This document shows, one piece after another, positions 53,782-62,199 of a stretch of 64,000 nt of DNA. The notes below the pieces were generated by a model, which was given only the letters and a program-made list of their open reading frames with translations, did not search any database and was not told where the DNA came from. A program made the translations under genes and the position numbers. This DNA comes from Pseudomonas sp. GM74 (GTDB taxonomy: Bacteria; Pseudomonadota; Gammaproteobacteria; Pseudomonadales; Pseudomonadaceae): contig NZ_AKJG01000041.1 of assembly GCF_000282455.1 (NCBI RefSeq), positions 62,001 through 126,000 on the forward strand, in the 5' to 3' direction. Every line of letters begins with the position of its first letter. Position 1 is the first letter of the stretch.

Positions 53782-54348
53782 ATGTCGATCGAGTTGAACA
53801 TGTCGGTTTCGTCTTATTCCAGACAGCGTGTGCTGCTGCATTGGTTGTCGGCAGCGGTGATCCTGTGGACCTTGCTGTCCGGGTTTTTGGTGGCCGGTTT
53901 CGAGGTGTCTACGCACATCAAGGAGTCGGTTGCATTCTTCAATGTTTCGCTGACTACGGTGTTCATACCGTTTTATGTGTGGCGGCTGTTTCTGTTTTTC
54001 ACCCATACCCGTTTTTCGGGCATGAGTTCCCTGGCGCCTGTAGAAGCGCTCGCGTTGTTTGTACACGCATTGATTTACCTCATCGTCGGTGCCGTGCTGG
54101 TGACCGGCGTATTGATGATGGATCGCCCGATTGATGTCTTCGGGGTTGTCGAGTTCGGCCAACCCTTGAACGATCCACGATTGACCGCTCTGTTCGCCAC
54201 CGTCCACATGTGGGCATGTGTGGTGCTATCGCTGCTGCTGACCGCGCACATCGGCGCGGTCATCGTGCATGAGGCCTGTAATCACCGGGTGTTGCGACGG
54301 ATGTCCTTGCGGCAGTGCGGCAAGCCTGCGCCCGAGCGGCTCGAGTGA
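53782..54348 (+). CDS. cytochrome b561 (bacterial CybB family)
   Basis: This is a four-helix di-haem inner-membrane protein of 188 residues. The histidines fit the family: His20 in LLHW of helix 1, His45 after it, His95 in VHALIYL, and His142 and His156 in VHMWACVV and AHIGAVIVHE of the last two helices. E. coli CybB is a superoxide:ubiquinone oxidoreductase, so electron transfer to or from the quinone pool is the expected chemistry. It lies between gbpA and gspC (7 bp before the latter), probably in the gsp operon. Its start codon lacks a clear Shine-Dalgarno; the nearest GAAGG is inside the hairpin arm upstream. Confidence 0.88.
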   Translation: MSIELNMSVSSYSRQRVLLHWLSAAVILWTLLSGFLVAGFEVSTHIKESVAFFNVSLTTVFIPFYVWRLFLFFTHTRFSGMSSLAPVEALALFVHALIYLIVGAVLVTGVLMMDRPIDVFGVVEFGQPLNDPRLTALFATVHMWACVVLSLLLTAHIGAVIVHEACNHRVLRRMSLRQCGKPAPERLE

Positions 54349-54355
54349 GCCGACG

Positions 54356-54895
54356 ATGAAGTATTCGCAGGAGCGCTTGACCGGGCTCGCGTTGCTACTG
54401 TGCAAGGCGAGTCTGCTGATTGTGCCGCTGGTCTATGGGGCATTTGTGGTCTGGCAGGAGTGGCGCTTTCGTCAACACTTGGCCTTGCCAATGCCGGTCG
54501 AAACAACGCGGGCGACCCCGGCAGCCCGCCAAGCGCTCAATGCGACAGCGGTTGCAACGGTACTCGGCCTGACCGCTGGCGACGAACTGCTGCCAAGCGC
54601 CGAACCTTTGACCCTGCAAGCAAGCTTCGTCGTTACCCAGGGTTTGTCGCGGGCGTTGCTGGCGGACTCGCAAGGCGCGCGCCTGTACCAGGTCGGCGAG
54701 CGCTTGCCGGGTGGCAGTGTCTTGCGGCGTATCGAAGTCAATCATGCAGTGTTGTGGAACAAGGGCCGAGAGGAGTTGCTGATGCTGCAACCTTCCGTCA
54801 GCGGTTTTCTGCAACGGCTCCCCCCCCACGACAAGCCGCTAACGTCCAGTACTTCTCCGCGTTTTCTACGCCCGTTTGCCGGGCCGTCAGAGTGA
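54356..54895 (+). CDS. gspC: type II secretion protein GspC (short form)
   Basis: GspC links the inner-membrane platform to the secretin. At 179 residues it is short. There is a cytoplasmic tip, one membrane helix (about 9-31; GLALLLCKASLLIVPLVYGAF), and a homology region (about 60-140) with LLADSQGARLYQVGERLPGGSVLRRIEVNHAVL. It ends soon after in a Pro/Ser-rich tail, with neither the PDZ domain nor a clear coiled coil found in longer GspC/XcpP proteins. I use the ATG at 54356. The identification rests on the HR-like region and its place before gspD. Confidence 0.85.
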   Translation: MKYSQERLTGLALLLCKASLLIVPLVYGAFVVWQEWRFRQHLALPMPVETTRATPAARQALNATAVATVLGLTAGDELLPSAEPLTLQASFVVTQGLSRALLADSQGARLYQVGERLPGGSVLRRIEVNHAVLWNKGREELLMLQPSVSGFLQRLPPHDKPLTSSTSPRFLRPFAGPSE

Positions 54896-54902
54896 TCAAG
54901 TC

Positions 54903-56822
54903 ATGAATACCGTTCCCGGTGCACGCGCACTGCGACCTGTGCTTTTTTGCGTCGCCATGGTGTTGACGCTCTTCCACGGCGCCGTTCAGGGCGCCGAAGA
55001 AAAATGGCAACTGGCGATGAACAACGCAGAGCTGCGCGACATCGTCGAAGAGATCTCCAGCATTCTCGGGACCACGGTAGTGCTGGACCCCAAGGTCTCC
55101 GGTCGTATCACCGTCATGTCCCGGCAGGCCCTCGATCGTGAAGGGGTGCGCCGGTTGTTCTATTCAGTGCTCGACGCCCACAATTTTACGGTGATCGATG
55201 AGGGCGACCGGATTCTCATCACCCCGGTTGCCGAGGCCAGGACCCGGGCCGGTCAGGGCACGGTAAAAACCACCACAGCGTCGCAGTTCGTGACCGAAGT
55301 CATCGGGTTGAACACCGGTAGTGCCACCGATATCGCCGGGCTGGTGCGACCGTTGGTTTCTGCCAACGGTTATGTCGGCCCCTCGGTGTCGGCCAACGCG
55401 CTGGTGCTGACCGATACGGCCGCCAATGTGAAGCGCATCGCCCGGGTGATCCGTGAACTGGACTCGGGGCAGAACAACCTGCACGCGGTGCTTCAGCTCA
55501 AGCATGCCCAGGCGGGCGATGTCGCGCCGGTGATCGAGGCCTCCATGGGCAAGCGCAATGCCGAGTCGGCGATACAGGTACTGGCTGACACCCGGACCAA
55601 TCGCCTGATTTTCATTGGCCCGCCGGTCGTTCGCCAGCGTTTGATCGAACTGGCCCGAGGGCTCGATACGCCAGCCACCACGACCCTCGACAACGCCCGG
55701 GTGATTCGCCTGCGTCACAGTGATGCCAAGCAGTTGGCCGAGATTCTGGAGTCGATGGGGCAGGGCAGAAAACAGGCGTCCGCCACCGGCAGTGCCAAGG
55801 ACATATCGGGCGGCGCAGCCTTCATGATCAAGGCCGACGAAAGCCAGAACGCGCTGGTGCTGATTGCCGATCCGGCACAGGTGCGGACCATCGAAAGCAT
55901 CGTGCGCCAGCTGGATCAGCCGCGGGCCCAGGTGTTGATCCATGCCGCCATCGTCGAAATCTCCGGCGACATCGCCGAGGCGGTCGGAGTGCAGTGGAAC
56001 CTCAACACCGGCGACGCCAAGGGCTTCATCAACTTTCCCGGCACCGACATTCCGATTGTCGGCGGGTTGAAGTTCGACGAGAAACGATCGGCACCGGAAG
56101 GGGCGATCCTGCAACTGGGCAGCGACCGCTTCGGTGCACTGATTTCGGCACTGGCCAGCAACACCCACAGTAACCTGCTGTCCACCCCGAGCCTGTTGAC
56201 CCTGGACAATCAGGAAGCGGAAATCATCGTCGGCCAGAACGTGCCGTTCAAGACCGGCTCCTACGCCACCAACAGCAACGGCGCGGAAAATCCGTTCACC
56301 ACCGTCGAGCGCAAGGACGTCGGTATCAGCCTGAAGATCAAGCCTTACATCAACGAAGGCTCGACGTTGCGCCTGGAGGTCGAGCAAGAGGTGTCGGACA
56401 TCGCCCCCTCGGTGTCGGGCATCGACTCCTCGGACCTGATCACCAACAAGCGGGCGCTCAAAAGCACCATCCTCGCCGACGATGGCGAAATCATCGTGAT
56501 CGGCGGCCTGATCCGCGACAGCGTGCGCACTCAGAAAAGCGGCGTGCCGCTGCTGCGTGACATTCCCTACCTCGGCGCGATGTTCCGCTGGAGCCGCGAC
56601 ACTCAGACCAAAAGCAATCTGATGGTGTTCTTGCGCCCGACCATCGTGCGCAGCAAGGAGGGCCTGTCCCGGGTCAGCCAGCAGCGTTACAACGCGCTGC
56701 GTGATCTGAGCAAATCAGGGGCGGGGGAAAACAACTCATTGTTGCTGCCATCCGAGGCACGCGGGTTGTTTGAACCGGCCAGCGACGCGCCAGTGTTCGA
56801 CTTGCGCGGCAAGGCGCAGTAA
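54903..56822 (+). CDS. gspD: type II secretion secretin GspD
   Basis: GspD is the outer-membrane secretin. The ATG at 54903 gives 639 residues with a signal peptide ending about AVQGA. N0 (WQLAMNNAELRDIVEEISSILGTT), N1, N2 and N3 domains precede the secretin domain, which has EIIVGQNVPFKTGSYAT, VGISLKIKPYINEG and PLLRDIPYLGAMFR. It belongs to a different branch from PilQ of this window (no AMIN domains). No C-terminal S-domain for a pilotin is obvious. It lies 7 bp after gspC. Confidence 0.96.
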   Translation: MNTVPGARALRPVLFCVAMVLTLFHGAVQGAEEKWQLAMNNAELRDIVEEISSILGTTVVLDPKVSGRITVMSRQALDREGVRRLFYSVLDAHNFTVIDEGDRILITPVAEARTRAGQGTVKTTTASQFVTEVIGLNTGSATDIAGLVRPLVSANGYVGPSVSANALVLTDTAANVKRIARVIRELDSGQNNLHAVLQLKHAQAGDVAPVIEASMGKRNAESAIQVLADTRTNRLIFIGPPVVRQRLIELARGLDTPATTTLDNARVIRLRHSDAKQLAEILESMGQGRKQASATGSAKDISGGAAFMIKADESQNALVLIADPAQVRTIESIVRQLDQPRAQVLIHAAIVEISGDIAEAVGVQWNLNTGDAKGFINFPGTDIPIVGGLKFDEKRSAPEGAILQLGSDRFGALISALASNTHSNLLSTPSLLTLDNQEAEIIVGQNVPFKTGSYATNSNGAENPFTTVERKDVGISLKIKPYINEGSTLRLEVEQEVSDIAPSVSGIDSSDLITNKRALKSTILADDGEIIVIGGLIRDSVRTQKSGVPLLRDIPYLGAMFRWSRDTQTKSNLMVFLRPTIVRSKEGLSRVSQQRYNALRDLSKSGAGENNSLLLPSEARGLFEPASDAPVFDLRGKAQ

Positions 56823-56825
56823 CCC

Positions 56826-58298
56826 ATGGGCGAATTCAGCGAGCAATTGCCCTTCGGCTTCGCCCGGCGTTTTGGTGTATTGCTGGAGCGTGACGACGAC
56901 GATCTGCGTCTTGCCCTGCGCAGTGATGCACCGCTCAGCGCATTGTCAGAGGCGCGCCGGGTGTGCGGATCGACGCTGCCGTTCGTCATCGTCGACGCCG
57001 AAGAATACGCCTCACGCCTGGCGGCAGCCTATCGCGAGGGGCAAAGCGCGGTGGAGCAGGTAGCCCAAGGGCTGGACGAAGAACTGGACTTGCTCAGCCT
57101 GGTCGATCAAGTGCCGCAAACCGCAGACCTGCTTGAGCAACAGGGCGATGCGCCGATCATTCGTCTGATCAACGCGTTGCTCGGTGAAGCCGTGCGCGAA
57201 CACGCCTCGGACGTGCACCTGGAAACCTTCGAGCACTACCTGTCGGTGCGAATGCGGGTAGATGGCCAACTGCGTGAAATGCTCCGGCCCAAGCGCGAAC
57301 TGGCGACGCTGCTGGTGTCGCGGATCAAGGTCATGGCGCGCCTGGACATCGCGGAAAAACGCGTGCCCCAGGATGGGCGAATGGCCTTGCGTCTGGCCGG
57401 GCATGAAGTCGATGTGCGGGTCTCGACGCTGCCTTCGGCCCACGGTGAGCGGGTGGTGCTGCGCCTGCTCGACAAGCAGGCCGGGCGCCTGGACCTGCAT
57501 CGGCTGGGCATGCCGGACGATACCCTCGCGGCCCTGCGCCAGTTATTGGGCAAACCCCACGGCATCCTGTTGGTGACCGGGCCGACCGGCTCCGGCAAGA
57601 CCACCAGCCTGTACGCCGCGTTGAGCAGCCTGAATGACCAGACCCGCAACATCCTCACGGTCGAAGACCCGATCGAGTATCACCTGCCGGGTGTGGGCCA
57701 GATGCCGGTCAACCCGAAAGTCGACATGACCTTTGCCCGCGGCCTGCGGGCGATTCTGCGCCAGGACCCGGACGTGGTGATGGTCGGCGAAATCCGCGAC
57801 CGCGAAACCGCCGAGATCGCCGTGCAGGCGTCTTTGACCGGGCATCTGGTGCTGTCGACCTTGCACACCAACAGTGCGGTCGGCGCCGTCACGCGGCTGG
57901 TCGACATGGGCGTCGATGCCTACCTGCTGGCGTCTTCGCTGGTGGGCATTCTGGCCCAGCGCCTGCTGCGCACCCTGTGCCCCCATTGCAAGGTTTCGTA
58001 CACCGCCGATGCGGCAGCCTGTGAGCGCCTGGGGCTCGACACGGCCACGTCGCACACCCTGTGCAAAGCCTCGGGCTGCGCGCAGTGCCAGCACGGCTAT
58101 CGCGGGCGCATCGGCATCTACGAACTGATCAGCGTGACGCCCGCCGTCTCGGCGCTGATCCATCAGGGCGCCAGTGAGCAAATCCTCGTCGACGCAACGC
58201 GCAAGGTCTCGCGCAGCCTGTTCCAGGACGGGCGTCAGCGGGTGCTGGCGGGCTTGACCAGCCTCGATGAGTTGCTGCGCGTGACCCAGGAGCACTGA
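56826..58298 (+). CDS. gspE: type II secretion ATPase GspE
   Basis: GspE is the cytoplasmic hexameric ATPase driving pseudopilus assembly. The 490-residue protein has an N1E-like part, then Walker A GPTGSGKTTSLYAAL (about residue 256), the Asp box VEDPIEY, Walker B MVGEIRDRETAE and a His box (LSTLHTNSA). It also has the zinc-binding tetracysteine loop CPHC...CAQC (about 393-425) characteristic of GspE. It starts 3 bp after gspD. Confidence 0.97.
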   Translation: MGEFSEQLPFGFARRFGVLLERDDDDLRLALRSDAPLSALSEARRVCGSTLPFVIVDAEEYASRLAAAYREGQSAVEQVAQGLDEELDLLSLVDQVPQTADLLEQQGDAPIIRLINALLGEAVREHASDVHLETFEHYLSVRMRVDGQLREMLRPKRELATLLVSRIKVMARLDIAEKRVPQDGRMALRLAGHEVDVRVSTLPSAHGERVVLRLLDKQAGRLDLHRLGMPDDTLAALRQLLGKPHGILLVTGPTGSGKTTSLYAALSSLNDQTRNILTVEDPIEYHLPGVGQMPVNPKVDMTFARGLRAILRQDPDVVMVGEIRDRETAEIAVQASLTGHLVLSTLHTNSAVGAVTRLVDMGVDAYLLASSLVGILAQRLLRTLCPHCKVSYTADAAACERLGLDTATSHTLCKASGCAQCQHGYRGRIGIYELISVTPAVSALIHQGASEQILVDATRKVSRSLFQDGRQRVLAGLTSLDELLRVTQEH

Positions 58299-58301
58299 CG
58301 G

Positions 58302-59510
58302 ATGCCTACCTTCGACTACCGCGCCCTTGATGCCCAAGGCCGATCCTGCAAGGGACGCCTGGAGGCCGATGGACCCCGTCATGCGCGACAGCTGTTGCGT
58401 GACCGTGGCGTGTGGCCGCGTGTGTTGATCGAGGTCCGGGTCGGCAGCGATACAGGCAGGCAAACTCGCGGCGCAGGCCTGAGCGCGGCTGATCTGGCGT
58501 TGTTGACCTTGCAGCTGGCAACGCTGGTTCAGGCCGGGCTGCCTCTGGAAGAAGCACTCGAGGCGGTGGCGAAACAGAGCTCGAAGCGCAAGGTCGCGGG
58601 CCTGCTCTCGGCGGTCAGGAGCCGGGTGATGGAAGGCCACGCCCTGGCCTCGGCCCTGGGACAATTTCCCAGGGCCTTCCCCGAATTGTTCCGCGCCACC
58701 GTGGCCGCCGGCGAACGCTCGGGGCATCTGGGCCATGTGCTGGAGCAACTGGCGGCCTACACACAGGCCCGCCAGGCCTCGCGGCAAAAGATCCAGATGG
58801 CCCTGGTGTACCCCTTGATCCTGATGCTGGCCAGCGCAGCAATCGTCGGTTTTCTGCTCGGCTACGTGGTGCCGGATGTGGTGAAGATCTTCGTCGACAG
58901 CGGCCAGCCGTTGCCCTGGCTGACCCAGGCACTGATCGGCGTGAGCAACGGACTGCGCAACCATTTCCTGTTGTTGATAGGCGTACTGGTGATGCTGTTC
59001 GGCCTGTGGCGCTTGAGCTGGCAGCAGCCGCAGTGGCGTCTGCGCTGGCATCGTTGGCTGCTGAGTGCGCCCGTCATCGGTGAAGTGCTGCGGGCCATGG
59101 AAGCCGCGCGGTTTGCCAGCACCCTGGCGATCCTCGGCAAAAGTGCCGTGCCTTTGGTGGACGCACTGGAAATTTCCGCCTCGGTCATCGGCAACCTGAC
59201 CATTCGCGCGCGGATGGTCGATGTCGCCCGTTCCGTGCGCGAAGGCGGAACGCTCACCCGCGGCCTGGAACTGAGCGGCGACATCCCACCGATGATGCTG
59301 CACATGATCGCCAGCGGTGAACGTGCCGGCGAACTCGACCGCATGTTGGCCCGGGCCGCCGAACAACAGGAAAGCAGCCTCGCCGCGCGCATCGCGCTGG
59401 TGGTGAGCCTGTTCGAGCCGGCCATGCTGGTGCTGATGGGCGGCGTTGTGCTGCTGATCGTCATGGCCATCCTGCTCCCGATTCTCAGCCTCAACCAATT
59501 GGTGAATTGA
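58302..59510 (+). CDS. gspF: type II secretion inner-membrane platform protein GspF
   Basis: The 402-residue polytopic protein has two repeated cytoplasmic GspF domains (about 70-190 and 270-395) and three membrane helices (about 170-190, 220-240, 370-395). It begins PTFDYRALDAQGRSCKG, typical of the family. It recruits GspE to the membrane. It starts 3 bp after gspE. Confidence 0.96.
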   Translation: MPTFDYRALDAQGRSCKGRLEADGPRHARQLLRDRGVWPRVLIEVRVGSDTGRQTRGAGLSAADLALLTLQLATLVQAGLPLEEALEAVAKQSSKRKVAGLLSAVRSRVMEGHALASALGQFPRAFPELFRATVAAGERSGHLGHVLEQLAAYTQARQASRQKIQMALVYPLILMLASAAIVGFLLGYVVPDVVKIFVDSGQPLPWLTQALIGVSNGLRNHFLLLIGVLVMLFGLWRLSWQQPQWRLRWHRWLLSAPVIGEVLRAMEAARFASTLAILGKSAVPLVDALEISASVIGNLTIRARMVDVARSVREGGTLTRGLELSGDIPPMMLHMIASGERAGELDRMLARAAEQQESSLAARIALVVSLFEPAMLVLMGGVVLLIVMAILLPILSLNQLVN

Positions 59511-59513
59511 TCC

Positions 59514-59969
59514 ATGCGACCTGTCCGCAAAAGCCTTTCCCGCGTGCAACGCGGTTTTACCCTGATCGAAATCATGGTGGTGGTAGTCATCATCGGTGTG
59601 CTGGGGGCCATTGTGGTGCCGCAGTTCATGAGCCGCCCCGACCAGGCCAAGGTGACCGCCGCCAGAATCGATATCCAGGCCATCGCCACCGCCCTGGAAA
59701 TGTATCGCCTCGACAACGCCCATTACCCCTCGACCCAGCAAGGCCTGGAAGCGTTGGTCAAACGTCCCTCCGGACTGCCCGCGGCGCGTGGCTGGAACCC
59801 TCAGGGTTACCTCAAGAGCATGCCGGTCGACCCGTGGAACACGCCTTATCAGTACCTCAATCCGGGTGTGAGATCGACGGATGGCACGTACGACCTGTAT
59901 TCCCTGGGGGCCGATGGCGTAGCCGGCGGTGAAGGGTTTGCAGCGGAAATCGGCAATTGGGGTCATTGA
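59514..59969 (+). CDS. gspG: type II secretion major pseudopilin GspG
   Basis: GspG builds the shaft of the pseudopilus. The 151-residue precursor has a leader ending QRG followed by FTLIEIMVVVVIIGVLGAI, so PilD should cut after Gly and N-methylate Phe; Glu+5 is present. YPSTQQGLEALV, YLKSMPVDPWNTPYQYLNPG and the DGVAGGEG region match GspG's calcium-binding C-terminal part. It starts 3 bp after gspF. Confidence 0.97.
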   Translation: MRPVRKSLSRVQRGFTLIEIMVVVVIIGVLGAIVVPQFMSRPDQAKVTAARIDIQAIATALEMYRLDNAHYPSTQQGLEALVKRPSGLPAARGWNPQGYLKSMPVDPWNTPYQYLNPGVRSTDGTYDLYSLGADGVAGGEGFAAEIGNWGH

Positions 59970-59972
59970 ACC

Positions 59973-60440
59973 GTGGGCTACCGTTGTCGGGGATTTACGT
60001 TGTTGGAGTTGATGATCGTGATTGTCATGGTCGGCTTTTTGCTGGGCATGGTGAGCTTTGCCGGTGGGGGCAATCCCGCGCGCCAGATCAGGCAGGAGGC
60101 TGAGGCGATGGTGCAGGTGATCCATCAGTTGCGCGAGCGAGCGGTATTCGAGGGGCAGGACTATGGCTTGCGGCTGAGTACCTATGGCCACCGGGCGATG
60201 CGCAAGGGTATTCACGGATGGGAGCCGGTGGTGGAGCTTACTGACTGGCCCCTGAGCGTGCGGGTGCGTTTTCGGCATGACGGCTATGCGGTAGACCTGG
60301 GTGCTGATGAAGGACCGCCGCAGTTGTTGATATTCAGCAATGATGAGACCAGCGTCTTCACCCTGATATTCGAGTCCGGCAACCGGACCTGGCTGAGCCT
60401 GTCCGGCGATGGCCTTGGCGAGGTGGAGATCGATGGCTAG
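59973..60440 (+). CDS. gspH: type II secretion minor pseudopilin GspH
   Basis: The 155-residue protein starts at a GTG (59973). A prepilin leader ends CRG before FTLLELMIVIVMVGFLLGMV, with Glu+5. The globular domain has RQEAEAMVQVIHQLRERAVFEGQDYGL, the family's usual block. Its end overlaps gspI by 8 bp. Confidence 0.92.
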   Translation: MGYRCRGFTLLELMIVIVMVGFLLGMVSFAGGGNPARQIRQEAEAMVQVIHQLRERAVFEGQDYGLRLSTYGHRAMRKGIHGWEPVVELTDWPLSVRVRFRHDGYAVDLGADEGPPQLLIFSNDETSVFTLIFESGNRTWLSLSGDGLGEVEIDG

Positions 60441-60816
60441 CCCGCGATCCCGACCCGCCATGGGCGGTTTCACGCTGCTGGAAATCATGGTGGCCCTGGC
60501 GATCTTCGCGACACTGGCGGCTGCCGTGCTGTCAGCCAGCCAATACGTGGTCAAACAGCGTGGTGCCATTGAGGCGCGACTGTTCGCGGCATGGCTGGCG
60601 GACAACCGGTTGAACGAATTGCGCCTGCAACCCGGCTTGGCGGTTGGGCAGCATCAACAGGTGGTGTCCATGGATCAGCGCGACTGGGTGTTGCATCAAC
60701 ACATCAGCGTCACCGGTGATCCACGTTTGCTCCAGGTCGACATTCAAGTCAGCCCGGCAAACAGTACGCACGCCTTGCATCGTGCCAGCGGTTGGATACT
60801 CGCGGTTCATGAATAA
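60433..60816 (+). CDS. gspI: type II secretion minor pseudopilin GspI
   Basis: The 127-residue precursor begins at the ATG at 60433. The leader ends MGG before FTLLEIMVALAIFATLAAAV, and the globular part is short, with AAWLADNRLNELRL as in GspI. It helps form the GspI-J-K tip of the pseudopilus. It overlaps gspH and gspJ by 8 bp each. Confidence 0.92.
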   Translation: MASPRSRPAMGGFTLLEIMVALAIFATLAAAVLSASQYVVKQRGAIEARLFAAWLADNRLNELRLQPGLAVGQHQQVVSMDQRDWVLHQHISVTGDPRLLQVDIQVSPANSTHALHRASGWILAVHE

Positions 60817-61351
60817 GCAGCGCGGGTTCACCTTGCTGGAGCTGATCATCGCCCTGGCGATCTTCGCCGTGCTGGGGCTGGCCAGTTGGGGCTTGTTCGA
60901 TAGCGTGGTGCGGGTGCAACGGGGCGTGACGACCCATGAACGAGAACTCAGAAACCTGCAGCGCGCGGTGACGGTGATCGAGCGGGATCTGCTGCATGTC
61001 ACTGCGCAGCCGATGGTGCTCGCACCGCCGCTTTTGCAGTTCCGGCGCAGTCACTGGCGCAATCCTCTGGACCAGCCGCGCAGCGAACTTCAGGCGCTGA
61101 CCTATCGACTCGACGGTGGCGTGCTGTGGCGCGAAAGCCAGGGCGAAGGCACAGAACTCGTGCAGCGGCAAAAACTGCTGGAGGACGTTCGCGAGTTGAA
61201 TTGGCGTCTGTTCGACAGCCAGTTCGGCTGGGTCGCTCAATGGTCGCCCGGACAGGACGCGAAGGCGCCCCTGGCGCTGGAGGTGCAGGTCTCGGTCGGT
61301 CGCTTCGAATCGATTCGTCGAGTGTTGCCGATGCCGGGTGCATTGCCATGA
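60809..61351 (+). CDS. gspJ: type II secretion minor pseudopilin GspJ
   Basis: The 180-residue precursor begins at the ATG at 60809 (MNKQRG, then FTLLELIIALAIFAVLGLAS). The domain with VQRGVTTHERELRNLQRAVTVIERDL is typical of GspJ. It overlaps gspI by 8 bp and gspK by 4 bp. Confidence 0.93.
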   Translation: MNKQRGFTLLELIIALAIFAVLGLASWGLFDSVVRVQRGVTTHERELRNLQRAVTVIERDLLHVTAQPMVLAPPLLQFRRSHWRNPLDQPRSELQALTYRLDGGVLWRESQGEGTELVQRQKLLEDVRELNWRLFDSQFGWVAQWSPGQDAKAPLALEVQVSVGRFESIRRVLPMPGALP

Positions 61352-62199
61352 ACGGGCCTCAACGCGGCATGGCGTTGATCAGTGTTTTGCTGGTCCTGAG
61401 CCTGGCGCTGCTGATCACCGGTGGCTTGTTGCGCAGCCATCACCTGTCGCTGCAAAGCAGCGGGCAACAGTTGCAGCAGATACACCTGCGTCAACTCGCA
61501 TCGGGTGGGGAAAGCTGGGCGTTGCTGCTGTTGCGCGACGCGCTACAGGACACGGAAAAACCCGTCGAGCGGTTTCAGGGCTGGACGGCCATGGCGCCGG
61601 GTTTCGACGTTGAAGAGGCGCAGATCCGCATCGATATCGATGACCTCGCCGGGCGTTTCAATCTCAACGCTTTGTTACGCCAGGGCCAGGTGGATCAGGT
61701 CACCCTCAACCGGTGGGCGCGCCTGCTTGAGCTGCTCGAGCTTCCTCCTGTGCAACTGAGCCAGGTCGGGCCGCTGCGGGAACTGAGCCAGCTGCGCTTG
61801 CTTCCCGGCATTGACGCTCGCCTGCTGCAACGACTGGAGCCCTGGGTGGCACTGCTGCCCACCGACGTCACCTTGAACATCAACACCGCACCGGCGCTGG
61901 TGTTGAGAACCCTCGGCGAGGTGGACGCCGCGACCGCCGATGCGCTGGTGCTTCAGGCCGCAACAACGCCCTGGGCGAGTGTCCAGGCGTTTACGCTGGA
62001 CCCGTTGCTCTCCGGGCAGGGCTTGAGCAGCCACGGCCTTGGCACCCATAGCCGCTGGTATCGGATCGGCGTGCAGGTGATCCGGGACGGGCGCCAATTG
62101 CATCTGGCCACGGATGTCGGGCACGACCCCAAGACTCAACAGCTGACGGTGCTGCAACGACGTTTTCTTCCCAACAGTAGCCACGAGAGACCGCGATGA
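61348..62199 (+). CDS. gspK: type II secretion minor pseudopilin GspK
   Basis: The 283-residue protein is the large tip pseudopilin. The leader ends QRG before MALISVLLVLSLALLITGG. As usual for GspK, the +5 position is not glutamate (here Ser). The helical insert and NINTAPALVLRTLGEVD-like T2SK domain are visible in the second half. I start at the ATG at 61348, overlapping gspJ by 4 bp. It overlaps gspL by 4 bp. Confidence 0.94.
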   Translation: MNGPQRGMALISVLLVLSLALLITGGLLRSHHLSLQSSGQQLQQIHLRQLASGGESWALLLLRDALQDTEKPVERFQGWTAMAPGFDVEEAQIRIDIDDLAGRFNLNALLRQGQVDQVTLNRWARLLELLELPPVQLSQVGPLRELSQLRLLPGIDARLLQRLEPWVALLPTDVTLNINTAPALVLRTLGEVDAATADALVLQAATTPWASVQAFTLDPLLSGQGLSSHGLGTHSRWYRIGVQVIRDGRQLHLATDVGHDPKTQQLTVLQRRFLPNSSHERPR

